Shown here: positions 1 to 10,860 of the stretch, in pieces
Layout: each line of letters starts with the position of its first letter
Numbering within the stretch: the first letter of the stretch is position 1
Origin: Phymorhynchus buccinoides
Lineage: Eukaryota > Mollusca > Gastropoda > Neogastropoda > Raphitomidae
Length of the DNA stretch: 64,000 bases
NCBI GenBank assembly: GCA_017654935.2
Contig: CM065699.1
Coordinates: 62,501 to 126,500 of the forward strand
Direction of reading: 5' to 3'
The notes under the pieces: model-generated
What the model saw: only the letters and a program-made list of their open reading frames with translations
Database searches by the model: none
What the model was told of the DNA's origin: nothing
Made by a program: the position numbers and the translations under genes

Positions 1-449
1 CTTACGACACATGTAAAGCATTAATTTTCTCGACGTAAGAACGTACTTGCAACTTTCTTTGACATACGAAAAGCCTATGAACGAGTGGGGCACAAGCGAC
101 GTTTGTATAAGATAAAACAATATTGGAATTAGCAGTAACATGTACAACTATATTCAATACTTTTTACGAAACAGGCACATGCAAACAAGGATACAAAATG
201 CCTACTCGAACCCAAGACCATTACAGATGGGTTTACCTCAAGGATCAGTTATGTCTCCTATATTATTTAACATTTTGATTTCTGATTTACCCAATGGTAT
301 CTCCATAGATACAGAGTTAGCACAATTTGCTGACGACATATGCCTTTGCATTAAAGTAACAATGAAACGAAACACTCCATTAAGATCATAGAATTATATA
401 AAAAAATTAAATATTAACATGAACTTAAAAAAATCAGTTCTTTTTGCAT
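1..449 (+). pseudogene. LINE reverse transcriptase fragment (motifs A to C)
   Basis: This is the middle part of a non-LTR retrotransposon reverse transcriptase. Motif A reads FFDIRKAYERVGH near 55-95. It is followed after a frame break by LPQGSVMSPILFN (motif B) and the catalytic AQFADDICLC (motif C) in the 140-391 frame. The coding sequence has stops and frame changes before and after this block, so it is dead. It starts before the window. The same element resumes at 1753, because the solo LTR at 450-1747 was inserted into it. The downstream presence of RNase H suggests the I superfamily. It is related in layout to, but not the same subfamily as, the LINEs at 13992-26236. Confidence 0.8.
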
Positions 450-1747
450 TGTCACGAAATCCCCCGCTCGATCCTGATCAGAGATCGGGAGAGGGAAATC
501 GCGAACCCCGAGGAGAGTCTCGCACGCCCAGACAGACAAACTCACAGGAGAAGGCACACGCGCACACCAGAAGTACAATACAAAACAAGACTATTTATTA
601 TAAGCAAGCACACACACACACTTACACAATTCAATACACTCAATGTTTAACAAATTATCTACACAATATACATGGCATTCAAAAGTTTGTCCAAAGAATA
701 AACTAAAGCCGGCAACTTAACTGAATAACTAAAAGAGAGTTTGTATGCAGAAACACAAAATTGAAGGGAAAAACGACGAAAGGGCAGACGAAGAAAAGAA
801 GTCCAACAAAAACAGCAGAGCGTCCGAAGAAGAAGACAAAAGGGGAAAACAAAAGTCAGTAGAAAAACTGCTCCCCCTCCTGGGGCAGGCTACAGCAGCA
901 GAAACAAAAGATGAGAGACGGCAGAGGTCGCCCCCAGACTCCTCAACAGGAACGTCGAAGCCTGGCCCGAACGCACAGATCGGGCCTAACACGGGGCCAG
1001 ACAGAAAGGCGGGCGGCCTCTCACAGCCGGAAACGGAGAAAAGAGCGGTTGACCGGGCGGTCAACCAGGCAGCAACAGGTCAGGTCAGGTTCAGGCTCAG
1101 GATCAGGACAAACTTCCAAGTGGCGGAATGAAGAAGAAGAATCCTCCCCACAAGACAGTCGCAGCTCTGGTCTCGCCAAGGGCTCGGGGTAAGCGCGAGC
1201 AGGTGGAAGGGGTTCCGGACCGGCCACAGCTTTCTTCCAGGACTCCAGTGAACGCCAGGGACGATGACGGGGAAGGGAGGACAATGAGGAACCAAATAAA
1301 AAGGGGTGAAGATGGCGATGAGGATGAAGAGGAGAAACGATGTCAGCCGAAGCTCTACAGCTTCGCTATCCCCACGTCTAGGACTCGTGCAGGATAAACA
1401 ATTGATAACAGGATCCTTCAGGGACGTGGCCCTCACCACACCTCAGCACTGGGCGGCCGTAGGTGGACAGAACGATGAAAAGGAGAAAGGATGAAGCGAT
1501 GAAGCGATGTTGCTTAACTGAAGGAAAAATATGGAGTGACGTTTGACCGGTCTAAAACTCATGAAGTCGCCAGTTGAATGTGGAGTCTCGCGAGAGGTCA
1601 GAGCTAACACGGGTTGCACGGATTTCACAAGTAGGTTGTCTCGATTAGGTGAAAAGAAGGAGAAAGATCTCGGGGTCCTTTGTGATCGAGTGGTAGACTG
1701 TGCCTTTCTCTGTCTGTTCAGAAGAACAATGTCACAAACTCGTGACA
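450..1747. mobile_element. Solo LTR (about 1.3 kb) with 5-bp target duplication
   Basis: The segment starts TGTCACGA and ends TCGTGACA, a perfect 8-bp terminal inverted repeat with the TG...CA ends typical of LTRs. It is flanked on both sides by TGCAT (445-449 and 1748-1752), a 5-bp target duplication. It sits inside the RT sequence of a LINE, whose reading resumes beyond it. An AATAAA lies at 697-702, and the middle (about 740-1430) is purine-rich. Overlapping open frames of 60-128 codons are present on both strands but match nothing I recognise, and none looks like gag or pol. I interpret it as a solo LTR left by LTR-LTR recombination. A non-autonomous LTR element cannot be excluded. Orientation is not settled. 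Confidence 0.75.
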
Positions 1748-1752
1748 TGCAT

Positions 1753-2803
1753 GATAATTGGACTTTCACTTTCACCAGAAAAAAACAAATATGATGTTGT
1801 TTAATTCCGGGTACGGTCCAGATAATCTTCCAGTTTTTACCTTGGAAGGTACTATTCTAAACTATGTTAATTTTTAAAGTGTAAAATGTATAGGTGTCAT
1901 CTTAACTTCTAAACTACTCACATTGATTATATTTTAAATAAAGCTAGAAAAAGCTTAAGCTTCCTTAAAATAGTTAGCAAACAATCTTGGGGGGCACGAT
2001 ACGAAGAGTTTAACCATTTTGGCAACTGCCCTTGTACGCTCTAGATTAATATATGCTCAAGAAGTATTTTTCAGCGCACCTCAACATCTTCTGAACAAGC
2101 TTCAAAGCACTGATTGCCAAGCTTATAAACTTGCTCTTGTGGGTCCCACATGTACATGAAACTTAGGGACATACAGTGAAGTGGGAATTTACCTCTTACA
2201 GAACTTCGAAAAGCTTCTGCTTCTAAATTTGTTTTGAAGAGTTTTTCACAAAATAACCTTTGTGCACAAGAGGTATGTTTGAATTCGGAATAAGACTTTG
2301 GAAAACGTGCACAACATATACAATCCACACTATCTATTCACTCGCCTCATATTCTTCCAAACCTTTAAATGATAGAAATGTAAACAAAAATAACATTGCT
2401 AAAAATACCCATTGTTTTCACCAATTCCAAAATGGGAGCAATCAAAAGCTATTTTTGATATTAGACATACACATTTATCAAAACAAGATTATCCAAATAT
2501 TTTGAGAACTTCTGTATATACTCATTTGGAAAACGTTTACAGTTATCATTTAAAAATGCACACGGACGGTTCAGTCTTAGGTGATAGAAGCACAGGAGCA
2601 GCTTTTGTCATTCGCAGTCTAAAAGTAGACAAATTATTCTACCTTGGTATAATATTGTCTATTTACAGCGATTAACTATTTACTTTTCTTATGTCTCTGG
2701 ATTACATTTTAGATTTTCCTATAAATAGCAGCCAAGTTTTAGTATGTGTCGATTCTAAATCAGCTATACATGCTGTCAAGTCTTTCAATTTAGATAAACG
2801 CTG
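1753..2803 (+). pseudogene. LINE RT C-terminus and RNase H, decayed
   Basis: This continues the LINE of 1-449. Pieces in shifting frames read as the post-catalytic RT region: HIDYILNKARKSLSFLK near 1920-1975, then the VRSRLIYAQEVFF type of segment near 2037-2070, then a SYSEFKH-type linker region. RNase H follows as HTDGSVLGDRSTGAAFVI at about 2560-2615 (first catalytic Asp) and VDSKSAIHAVKSF at about 2745-2790 (third catalytic Asp). There are several frameshifts and stops. The reading ends abruptly where the CTGT-rich minisatellite starts. No C-terminal zinc knuckle could be found beyond the array. Confidence 0.75.
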
Positions 2804-2809
2804 TCATGA

Positions 2810-3836
2810 CGCCCCCATGTCTGTCAGTTTGTTCTTCTGCCAAGCACATATGTTGTTGTCTCTGTCTGTCTGTCTGTCAGTTTGTTCCTCTGCCAATGAC
2901 ATATGTTGTTGTCTCTGTCTGTCTCTGTCAGTTTGTTCCTCTGCCCAGCACATATGTTGTTGTCTCTGTCTGTCTGTCTGTCAGTTTGTTCCTCTGCCCA
3001 GCACATATGTTGTTGTCTCTGTCTGTCTGTCTGTCAGTTTGTTCCTCTGCCCAGCACATATGTTGTTGTCTCTGTCTGTCTGTCTGTCAGTTTGTTCTTC
3101 TGCCAAGCACATATGTTGTTGTCTCTGTCTGTCTGTCTGTCAGTTTGTTCCTCTGCCCAGCACATATGTTGTTGTCTCTGTCTGTCTGTCTGTCAGTTTG
3201 TTCCTCTGCCCAGCACATATGTTGTTGTCTCTGTCTGTCTGTCTGTCAGTTTGTTCCTCTGCCCAGCACATATGTTGTTGTTTCTGTCTGTCTGTCTGTC
3301 TGTCAGTTTGTTCCTCTGCCCAGCACATATGTTGTTGTCTCTGTCTATCTCTCTGTCTGTCAGTTTATCCCTCTGCCAAGGACATATGTTGGCAAGGACA
3401 TATGTTGTTGCCTCTGTCTCTCAGTCTGTCTGTCAGTTTGTCCCTCTGCCAAGGACATATGTTGTTGTTTCTGTCTGTCTCTCTGTCTGTCTGTCTGTCA
3501 GTTTGTTCCTCTGCCAAGGACATATGTTGTCTATGTCTCTCTGTCTCTCTGTCTGTCTGTCAGTTTGCCCCTCTGCCAAGGACATATGTTGGCAAGGACA
3601 TATGTTGTTGCCTCTGTCTCTCTGTCTGTCTGTCAGTTTGTTCCTCTGCCAAGGACATATGTTGTTGTTTCTGTCTGTCTGTCAGTTTGTTCCTCTGCCA
3701 AGGACATATGTTGTTGTTTCTGTCTGTCTGTCAGTTTGTTCCTCTGCCAAGGACATATGTTGTTGTTTCTGTCTGCTCTCTGTCTGTCTCTCTGTCTGTC
3801 TGTCAGTTTGTTCCTCTGCCAAGGACATATTTTGTA
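2810..3836. repeat. CTGT-rich minisatellite, left block
   Basis: Tandem units of about 50-70 bp have a fixed core (CAGTTTGTTCCTCTGCC, then AAGGACATATGTTGTTG or CCAGCACATATGTTGTTG) and a variable number of CTGT/CTCT tetranucleotides. Two core variants are spatially sorted: CCAGCACATATG dominates 2810-3340 and CAAGGACATATG dominates after 3370. Long open frames across it (320-468 codons, rich in Cys, Leu, Ser, Val) arise from the absence of stop codons in the unit, not from a gene. The same array continues at 6874, interrupted by a LINE insertion. Confidence 0.95.
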
Positions 3837-3987
3837 CGACTACTTTGTTCAGAAAATCCAGCTGATCAGAAACGAACTTGATCAGGTTTCTTCTACACCT
3901 ACCACCCAGTTAGACCAAATAGGAACAACATCCACGTTCTTGGAATTTCAGCCAGTTACCGCCTTTGAATTGAAAAAGATCATTATA

Positions 3988-4413
3988 TACTGGTCTCCAA
4001 AATTTAAGGGCCGGAAGAACGATCTTCTCTCTTCTGTCTTGGAGGCATGCTTATTGAGAGCTCTGGTTGCCGCCCTTAAATACACATTCGTGTCTAACTT
4101 TTGCTCAGCAGTGTTCACTACAGTCATGCCTTGCACGTGCAATAGGCAAGAAACCTGCATCAGCCCTGATTCTTCAGCGAAAAGAGACCAAACTTTCGTG
4201 AAATTCTCGTGAATTTGCCACATTTTAAGCGTACCTGAAAACGCTGTTGCTGTACTGCAATGTCTGCAAAACTGGTTCAGGCACGTGCAACAGGAATTAA
4301 AGTTATTGAGTAGCCTAAGTTTTGCCATTTTCTTCATTGTTGTCTTAGTGTACAATAAATAGATATTAAGCTACTGAAAACAGAAGCCGGCCCTTAACTT
4401 TTGGAGACCAGTA
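3988..4413. mobile_element. MITE with ~26-bp inverted ends and TA duplication
   Basis: The left end begins TACTGGTCTCCAAAATTTAA and continues GGGCCGG; the right end is its reverse complement with one mismatch. The flanking dinucleotides are TA (3986-3987 and 4414-4415). Removing 3988-4413 plus one TA rejoins the host LINE reading frame as ...KKIIIKAKPTSCP..., which independently supports the boundaries. It is 426 bp long and has no transposase. The TA duplication suggests a Tc1/mariner-type mobiliser. Confidence 0.85.
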
Positions 4414-5045
4414 TAAAAGCAAAACCCACTTCCTGTCCTCTTGACCCTATACCGACGCCACTTTTCATAGAATATCTTGATGAACTACTCCCTACTCTCA
4501 CCCATATTGTCAACAATTCTCTAACATCTGACTCTTTTCCATCTGTGTTCAAAACTGCCATGGTCAAGCTACATATAAATAAATCATCCCTTGACCCAAA
4601 CACTCTAAAGAACTATAGGTCTGTATCCAACCTCTCGTTCATGTCGAAATCATTGAGAAATTAGTTCTTCATCAACTCCTAGGCTATCTCAATGAACATC
4701 AACTCATCAGTCGTTCACAATCAGCGTACAGGCCATTTCACAGCACTGAAACTGCACTGTTGAAGGTAACTAATGACATTCTCTTAGCTCTTGACTCTGG
4801 TGACGCATCTATATTAACTCTTTTGGATCTTTCAGCTGCTTTTGATACTATTGACCACCATTCACTCCTTAAGAGGCTTCAAATCACCTATGGGATACCA
4901 GGCACTGCTCTGTCATGGTTCTCGTCTTACCTTTCTGGTCGAATCAGTCTGTCTCCATCAATGACTCATCTTCTGCAATGGTTGACCTCACATGTGGGGT
5001 TCCTCAAGGCTCAGTACTTGGACCAGTCCTCTTCATCATGCATAC

Positions 5046-5235
5046 TTGTTTGTGTGTGCGCGTTTGTGTGCGCGCGCATGTGTGTGTGTGTGCGAGGAAA
5101 TGTTTGACATTCTCATATTTTCTACTGCTTGTTGTTGTTGTTGTTGTTTGTCTTTGTTTTGTGGGGGGGTTATTCATTTATTTGTTTATTATTGTAAGCG
5201 CTTAGGGCTTGTTTAAGATTAAGCGCATATAAATG

Positions 5236-5271
<36 letters not shown>

Positions 5272-5341
5272 TATTATTATTATTATTATCATTATTATAT
5301 TATTATTATTATTATTATTATTATTTATTATTATTATTATT
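5046..5341 (+). mobile_element. Nested 3'-end fragment of a second CR1/L2-like LINE
   Basis: A 296-bp insert carries GT-rich 3' UTR sequence, then GTAAGCGCTTAGGGCTTG and GCGCATATAAATGCTC, and an (ATT)n tail of about 100 bp. It is flanked by ATAC on both sides (5042-5045 and 5342-5345). Deleting it with one ATAC rejoins the host frame (...VLFIMHTKPLSELITS...). It is therefore a very short, 5'-truncated insertion of a related LINE into RT motif B-C of copy I. Confidence 0.85.
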
Positions 5342-6370
5342 ATACTAAACCCCTGTCCGAGTTGATCACTTCTCATTCAGTTGATTCTCAGTCTTTTGCT
5401 GATGATACACAACTCCACAAGCCTGTATCCCCATCTACCATTCTTCCTTCTATATCTTCACTGAAATTCTGTATTCGCAACATCAAATCATGGATGCTAC
5501 AAAACAAACTGTAGCTGAATGACGACAAAACGGAGGCCTTGTTCATCCACTCTCCATCTAGACAACTTTCGTACCCAAAGCCTGATTTCATCTCTGTCTG
5601 TGACACTCAAATACCCTTTTCTCCTTATGCTAGAAATCTTGGCTTCCACATCTCTCAAGATATGAGTGTTGACTCACAAGTTCAAACTATCTGTCGGTCA
5701 GCATACTGTGAGCTGCGTCGCATTGGTACGATTCGCCATCTCCTGTCTATAGATACTGCTAAGATACTAGTCTGCGCTTTTTTGTTCTCTCTAAATTAGA
5801 TTATTGTATTTCACTCTTGTATGGCTGCCCCCAACACCTCATTGGCAAGCTTCAAAAAGTCCAGAATTCAGCTGCCAGACTTGTCCTGAAGGCCTCTAAG
5901 TATCATCATGTTCAACCACACCTGATATCCCTCCATTGGCTTCCCATCAAAGCACGTATTGATTACAAAATTTCCACTCTATGTCATTCTTATTTCTCTG
6001 GAAATGCCCCTAGCTACATCTCTGACATGCTTTCTGTCTATACTCCATCAAGGCAATTGCGGTGATCTTCAGATTCCAAAATTCTCTGTGTTCCTAGTAC
6101 ACGAACAAAATTGTTTGGTGAGCGCTCCTGTTCCTTTTCGGCCCCATCAGTTTGGAACTCCTTATCTCGCGAATTTCGCCATATCCAGTCCTTGCAATGT
6201 TTCAAATCAGCTCTCAAGACCCATCTATTCAAGCTACATCACAACCTTTAGGCCACATTACTTCTCGATGTTATTCTCACACCCACCCTACCCCTACCTA
6301 CCCCCCCCCCCCCATGTTAGTTTCACTGTGTGTTGACTGTAATGTCTACGTCAGCTTTGTTGCGAGAGTC

Positions 6371-6539
<169 letters not shown>

Positions 6540-6873
6540 TTGATGCTTTATTCAGCTGATTGTATTATGTATTGTGTTCTTGGGTGGGGTGAGTGGTGGT
6601 GATGGTAATGGTGTGTATTTATGTGCGTGCGTGCGTGTGTGCACGCGTGTGTGTGTATATGCGTACATACGTGCGTGCCTGCGTGTATGCATGGGTGTGT
6701 GTGTGTTTGTGTGTGTGTGTGTGTATGTGCATGCCTATTTACATGTGTGCGCGCGATTATTTGTTTGTTTTTGTTGAATTTCTTGCTTTTAATTTTTGTT
6801 GTTGTTAAGCGCATAGAGCTCTACATTTGGTGGAGGAGTGCGCTATATAAATGATTCACTATTATTATTATTA

Positions 6874-8617
6874 TATGTTGTTGTTTCTGTCTGTCTCTCT
6901 GTCTGTCAGCTTGTTCCAATGCCAAGGACATATGTTGTTGTCTCTGTCTGTCTGTCTGTCTGTCAATTTGTTCCTCTGCCAAAGACATATTATGTTGTTG
7001 TTTCTGTCTCTCTGTCTGTCAGTTTGTCCCTCTGCCAAGGACATATGTTGTTATCTCTGTCTGTCTGTCTGTCTGTCTGTCTGTCAGTTTGTTCCTCTGC
7101 CAAGGACATATGTTGTTGTCTCTGTCTGTCTGTCTGTCAGTTTGTTCCTCTGCCAAGGACATATGTTGTTGTCTCGGTCTGTCTGTCTGTCTCTCTATCT
7201 GTCTGTCAGTTTGTTCCTCTGCCAATGACATATGTAGTTGTCTCTGTCTGTCTGTCAGTTTGTTCCTCTGCCAAGGACATATGTTGCTGTCTCTGTCTGT
7301 CTGTCTGTCAGTTTGTTCCCTTCTGCCAAGGACTTATGTTGTTGTCTCTGTCTATCTGTCTATCTGTCTGTCTGTCTGTCTGTCAGTTTGTCCCTCTGCC
7401 AAGGACATATGTTGTTGTTTCTGTCTGTCTGTCAGTTTGTCAGTTTGTTCCTCTGCCAAGGACATATGTTGTTGTCTCTGTCTGTCTGTCTGTCTCTCTG
7501 TCTATCAGTTTGTTCCTCTGCCAAGGACATATGTTGTTGTTTCTGTCTGTCTGTCTGTCTCTCAGTTTGTTCCTCTGCCAAGGACATATGTTGTTGTTTA
7601 TGTCTGTCTATCTGTCTGTCTGTCTGTCAGTTTGTTCCTCTGCCAAGGACATATGTTGTCTCTGTCTATCTGTCTGTCTGTCTGTCTGTCAGTTTGTCCC
7701 TCTGCCAAGGACATATGTTGTTGTCTCTGTCTGTCTGTCAGTTTGTTCCTCTGCCAAGGACATATGTTGCTGTCTCTGTCTGTCTGTCTGTCAGTTTGTT
7801 CCTCTGCCAAGGACTTATGTTGTTGTCTCTGTCTATCTGTCTATCTGTCTGTCTGTCTGTCTGTCAGTTTGTCCCTCTGCCAAGGACATATGTTGTTGTT
7901 TCTGTCTGTCTGTCAGTTTGTCAGTTTGTTCCTCTGCCAAGGACATATGTTGTTGTCTCTGTCTGTCTGTCTGTCTCTCTGTCTATCAGTTTATTCCTCT
8001 GCCAAGAACATATGTTGTTGTTTCTGTCTGTCTGTCTGTCTCTCAGTTTGTTCCTCTGCCAAGGACATATGTTGTTGTTTATGTCTGTCTATCTGTCTGT
8101 CTGTCTGTCAGTTTGTTCCTCTGCCAAGGACATATGTTGTCTCTGTCTATCTGTCTGTCTGTCTGTCTGTCAGTTTGTCCCTCTGCCAAGGACATATGTT
8201 GTTGTCTCTGTCTATCTGTCTGTCTGTCAGTTTGTTCCTCTGCCAAGGACATATGTTGTTGTCTCTGTCTATCTGTCTGTCTGTCTGTCTGTCAGTTTGT
8301 TCCTCTGCCAAGGACATATGTTGTTGTCTCTGTCTATCTGTCTGTCTGTCTGTCTGTCAGTTTGTTCCTCTGCCAAGGACATATGTTGTTGTCTCTGTCT
8401 ATCTGTCTGTCTGTCTGTCTGTCAGTTTGTTCCTCTGCCAAGGACATATTTTGTTGTCTCTGTCTATCTGTCTGTCTGTCTGTCTGTCAGTTTGTTCCTC
8501 TGCCAAGGACATATGTTGTTGTCTCTGTCTATCTGTCTATCTGTCTGTCTGTCAGTTTGTCCCTCTGCCAAGGACATACCTTGTTTGTCTGTCTATTTCT
8601 CTGTCTGTCAGTTTGTT
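6874..8617. repeat. CTGT-rich minisatellite, right block
   Basis: This is the continuation of the array at 2810-3836, nearly all of the CAAGGACATATGTTGTTG type. A higher-order duplication is visible: the block at about 7260-7680 recurs at about 7745-8150 with the same succession of unit lengths and rare variants (for example GGACTTATG and the doubled CAGTTTGTCAGTTTG). Open frames of 460-600 codons here are repeat artefacts. Confidence 0.95.
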
Positions 8618-9047
8618 ACAATTTGAACTAAAAGAAATGCTTTGCAGGTGTTAATTGCAAAACATGTCATGAAAAGTTATGCCCCCTCTTAAAACAAAAC
8701 ACCTTTAGATCTTAGTTTTAATGTGGACTGTATTTTTGATAAGATATAGATGACTTTTCCGTTTACGCTAATTTATTACTTTTTGACTGGTCGGCAAGAT
8801 TGATACATGAAATATTTATTTCATAGACTTTCTGTGAGAAAACTAGGGAATTGTGGGAGAAAGAATCCTTTAGTGTGTGTCCTTTAATAGACTCCAAAGG
8901 TGGATATAAGAATTATATATTTGAATTAGATATTTATTTTACACTTCTAAATCTATCTATTGGTTTGGACAAGTAGACGATTCTGATGCAAAGTTTGTCT
9001 GATTTATTCAGAACACATTGTTGTTTCTGCTGTTGTTAATATCTTCG
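8618..9047. other. Unassigned AT-rich spacer
   Basis: I see no open frame of note, no repeat unit and no element terminus. It lies between the minisatellite and the exon-derived array, and is presumably intronic or intergenic. Confidence 0.5.
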
Positions 9048-9478
9048 CCTGTCCAAAGAGCCAAGGCTTGGCGTGGAAAACATTTCCAATCCAGATCTTC
9101 CCTGACTCGCTCAGAATGTATCATAATGATGGATATTAGCAATCATAATCACCTGTCCAAAGAGCCAAGGCTTGGCATGGAAGACATTCCCAATCCAGAT
9201 CTTCCCTGACTCGCTCAGAACGTATCATAATGATGGATATTACTAATTAGTAATCATAATCACCTGTCCAAAGAACCAAGGCTTGGCATGGAAGACATTT
9301 CCAATCCAGATCTTCCCTGACTCGCTCAGAATGTATCATAATGATGGATATTAGCAATCATAATCACCTGTCCAAAGAGCCAAGGCTTGGCATGGAAGAC
9401 ATTCCCAATCCAGATCTTCCCTGACTCGCTCAGAACGTATCATAATGATGGATATTACTAATTAGTAATCATAATCAC
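9048..9478 (-). repeat. Tandem array of transglutaminase exon tail plus splice donor
   Basis: Counting the exon itself there are five tandem units, starting at 9048, 9152, 9263, 9367 and 9478. Spacings are 104, 111, 104 and 111 bp, so there is a 215-bp higher-order repeat. Read on the minus strand, each unit holds the last ~69 bp of the exon at 9479-9591 (from GTTCTGAGCGAGTCAGG to TTTGGACAG), the donor GTGATTATGATT, and 36-43 bp of intron ending TCATTATGATA. The two unit lengths differ by the 7-bp presence or absence of TACTAAT. The copies lack the 5' part of the exon and its acceptor. Confidence 0.9.
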
Positions 9479-9591
9479 CTGTCCAAAGAACCAAGGCTTG
9501 GCATGGAAGACATTTCCAATCCAGATCTTCCCTGACTCGCTCAGAACGTATTCCTTCCTCTCTGCCTGCTCCTTGAGGTACACTGGGTCCT
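9479..9591 (-). CDS. Transglutaminase-like exon (region before the catalytic core)
   Basis: On the minus strand a polypyrimidine acceptor (GTCTGTCTTTCTCAG) leads into a 113-bp open exon. It ends TTTGGACAG followed by the donor GTGATT. Translation in the open phase gives EDPVYLKEQAERKEYVLSES, then GKIWIG and KPWFFGQ. This matches the pattern of animal transglutaminases in the segment just before the catalytic core, where an EYVL...G.I..G motif precedes a W.(Y/F)GQF motif. Transglutaminases cross-link glutamine and lysine side chains in a calcium-dependent way. The exon lies on the opposite strand to the later TGase exons at 45 and 57 kb. It is therefore either a second gene or a misoriented contig. 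Identification rests on family knowledge only. Confidence 0.75.
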
Positions 9592-9599
9592 CTGAGAAA

Positions 9600-10447
9600 G
9601 ACAGACATCACTATCATTCTATCACTGTGATACATGTACTGTGATACATGTATTGAACAGACACAACTATCATTCCATCACTGTGATACATGTATTGAAC
9701 AGACATCACTATCATTCTATCACTGTGATACATGTATTGAACAGACACAACTATCATTCCATCACTGTGATACATGTATTGAACAGACATCACTATCATT
9801 CTATTACTGTGATACATGTACTGTGATACATGTATTGAACAGACATCACTATCATTCTATCACTGTGATACATGTACTGTGATACATGTATTGAACAGAC
9901 ACAACTATCATTCCATCACTGTGATACATGTATTGAACAGACACAACTATCATTCCATCACTGTGATACATGTATTGAACATACATCACTATCATTCTAT
10001 CACTGTGATACATGTACTGTGATACATGTATTGAACAGACACAACTATCATTCCATCACTGTGATACATGTATTGAACAGACATCACTATCATTCTATCA
10101 CTGTGATACATGTACTGTGATACATGTATTGAACAGACACAACTATCATTCCATCACTGTGATACATGTATTGAACAGACACAACTATCATTCCATCACT
10201 GTGATACATGTATTGAACAGACACAACTATCATTCCATCACTGTGATACATGTATTGAACAAACATCATTATCATTCTATCACTGTGGTACATGTACTGT
10301 GATACATGTATTGAACAGACATCACTATCATTCCATCACTGTGATACATGTATTGAACATACATCACTATCATTCTATCACTGTGATGCATGCATTGAAC
10401 AGACATCACTATCATTCTATCACTGTGATACATGTATTGAACAGACA
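9600..10447. repeat. ~41-bp minisatellite upstream of the exon
   Basis: Tandem units contain GAACAGACATCACTATCATT or GAACAGACACAACTATCATT, then CYATCACTGTGATACATGTATT. Some units have an extra 14-bp CTGTGATACATGTA. ATCACTGTGAT is an imperfect palindrome in each unit. The array abuts the splice acceptor of the exon at 9479-9591, and would lie in the intron upstream of it. Confidence 0.95.
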
Positions 10448-10582
10448 TCAAATTAAATCAGATTCACTTTATTATCTCCCATCACTATCATTTGCCAAAC
10501 CACGGGTTGAAGAGCAAATAGATGGGGTCTTTGTGGGCAAAACACACCACTCCCCCCCCCCCCCCCCCATCACCCCCACTCA

Positions 10583-10680
10583 CTGACACGAACCAGAAGG
10601 GTGTGCACAATGGAAATAAAGTAAACCCACTCTAGCTAACACCCCAACAACACAAACACAAAATCAAACCGCCGAATAAA
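10583..10680 (-). mobile_element. LTR remnant (3' end, internally deleted)
   Basis: TGACACGAACCAGAAGGGTG and the following ~55 bp are repeated nearly identically at 10861. Compared with that copy, this one lacks the segment between ACACAA and ATCAAACYGCCGAATAAAC. On the minus strand both copies end GGTTCGTGTCA. Preceding sequence (10448-10582) holds a C18-type homopolymer and a GAATCTGATT-like tail on the minus strand. Confidence 0.65.
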
Positions 10681-10840
10681 CTCGTAACTCCCGCCCCCTA
10701 TGAGTTACACACCACACCAACCACCCACGTGCATCGTAGCTACTATCTTAAACTTACCAGACAAACAAACAACACACCCAGCCCTCCAAACCACTAACGC
10801 CCTACCTATCTCCTACCCAAAACAAAACCCACTAAGTAAG

Positions 10841-10858
10841 ATCCTACCGCTGCCACCA
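10841..10858 (-). other. Primer-binding site complementary to tRNA-Leu 3' end
   Basis: On the minus strand the LTR ends GTGTCA, followed by AT and then TGGTGGCAGCGGTAGGAT. This is the complement of CCA plus the 3' end of animal tRNA-Leu with one mismatch. It marks the start of the internal region (leader 10681-10840) of an LTR retrotransposon transcribed on the minus strand. The match is from memory of the tRNA sequence. Confidence 0.65.
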
Positions 10859-10860
10859 AT

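Larger units (their letters stand above)
3841..6260 (+). pseudogene. CR1/L2-like ORF2 remnant
   Basis: The RT polyprotein remnant reads, in order: YFVQKIQLIRNELDQ (3841), then after the MITE KAKPTSCPLDPIPTPLF (4417), LTLLDLSAAFDTIDHH (motif A, about 4818), a GVPQGSVLGPVLF equivalent (motif B, about 4996), and after the nested insert SFADDTQL (catalytic motif C, about 5393). The thumb/C-terminus follows (KLQKVQNSAARLVLK, about 5850; LHWLPIKARIDYKI, about 5933). Several frameshifts and stops (for example the stop ending at 4663 and the TAG after 5511) make it inactive. Neither insertion disrupted an otherwise intact frame, as others are broken too. Confidence 0.85.

Noticed and set aside
745..1439. 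Open frames of about 87-128 codons, Lys/Glu- or Arg-rich
   Set aside because: They lie inside the solo LTR in a purine-rich stretch, overlap on both strands and show no family motif.
2691..4212. Open frames of 320-468 codons rich in Cys/Leu/Ser/Val
   Set aside because: They are translations of the CTGT minisatellite in parallel frames. They have no domain, no splice context and the same wording in all frames.
6838..8654. Open frames of 462-597 codons
   Set aside because: Same minisatellite artefact; frames overlap each other and follow unit length.
9600..10447. CRISPR-like or palindromic array
   Set aside because: Continuous tandem units without spacers, so an ordinary minisatellite.
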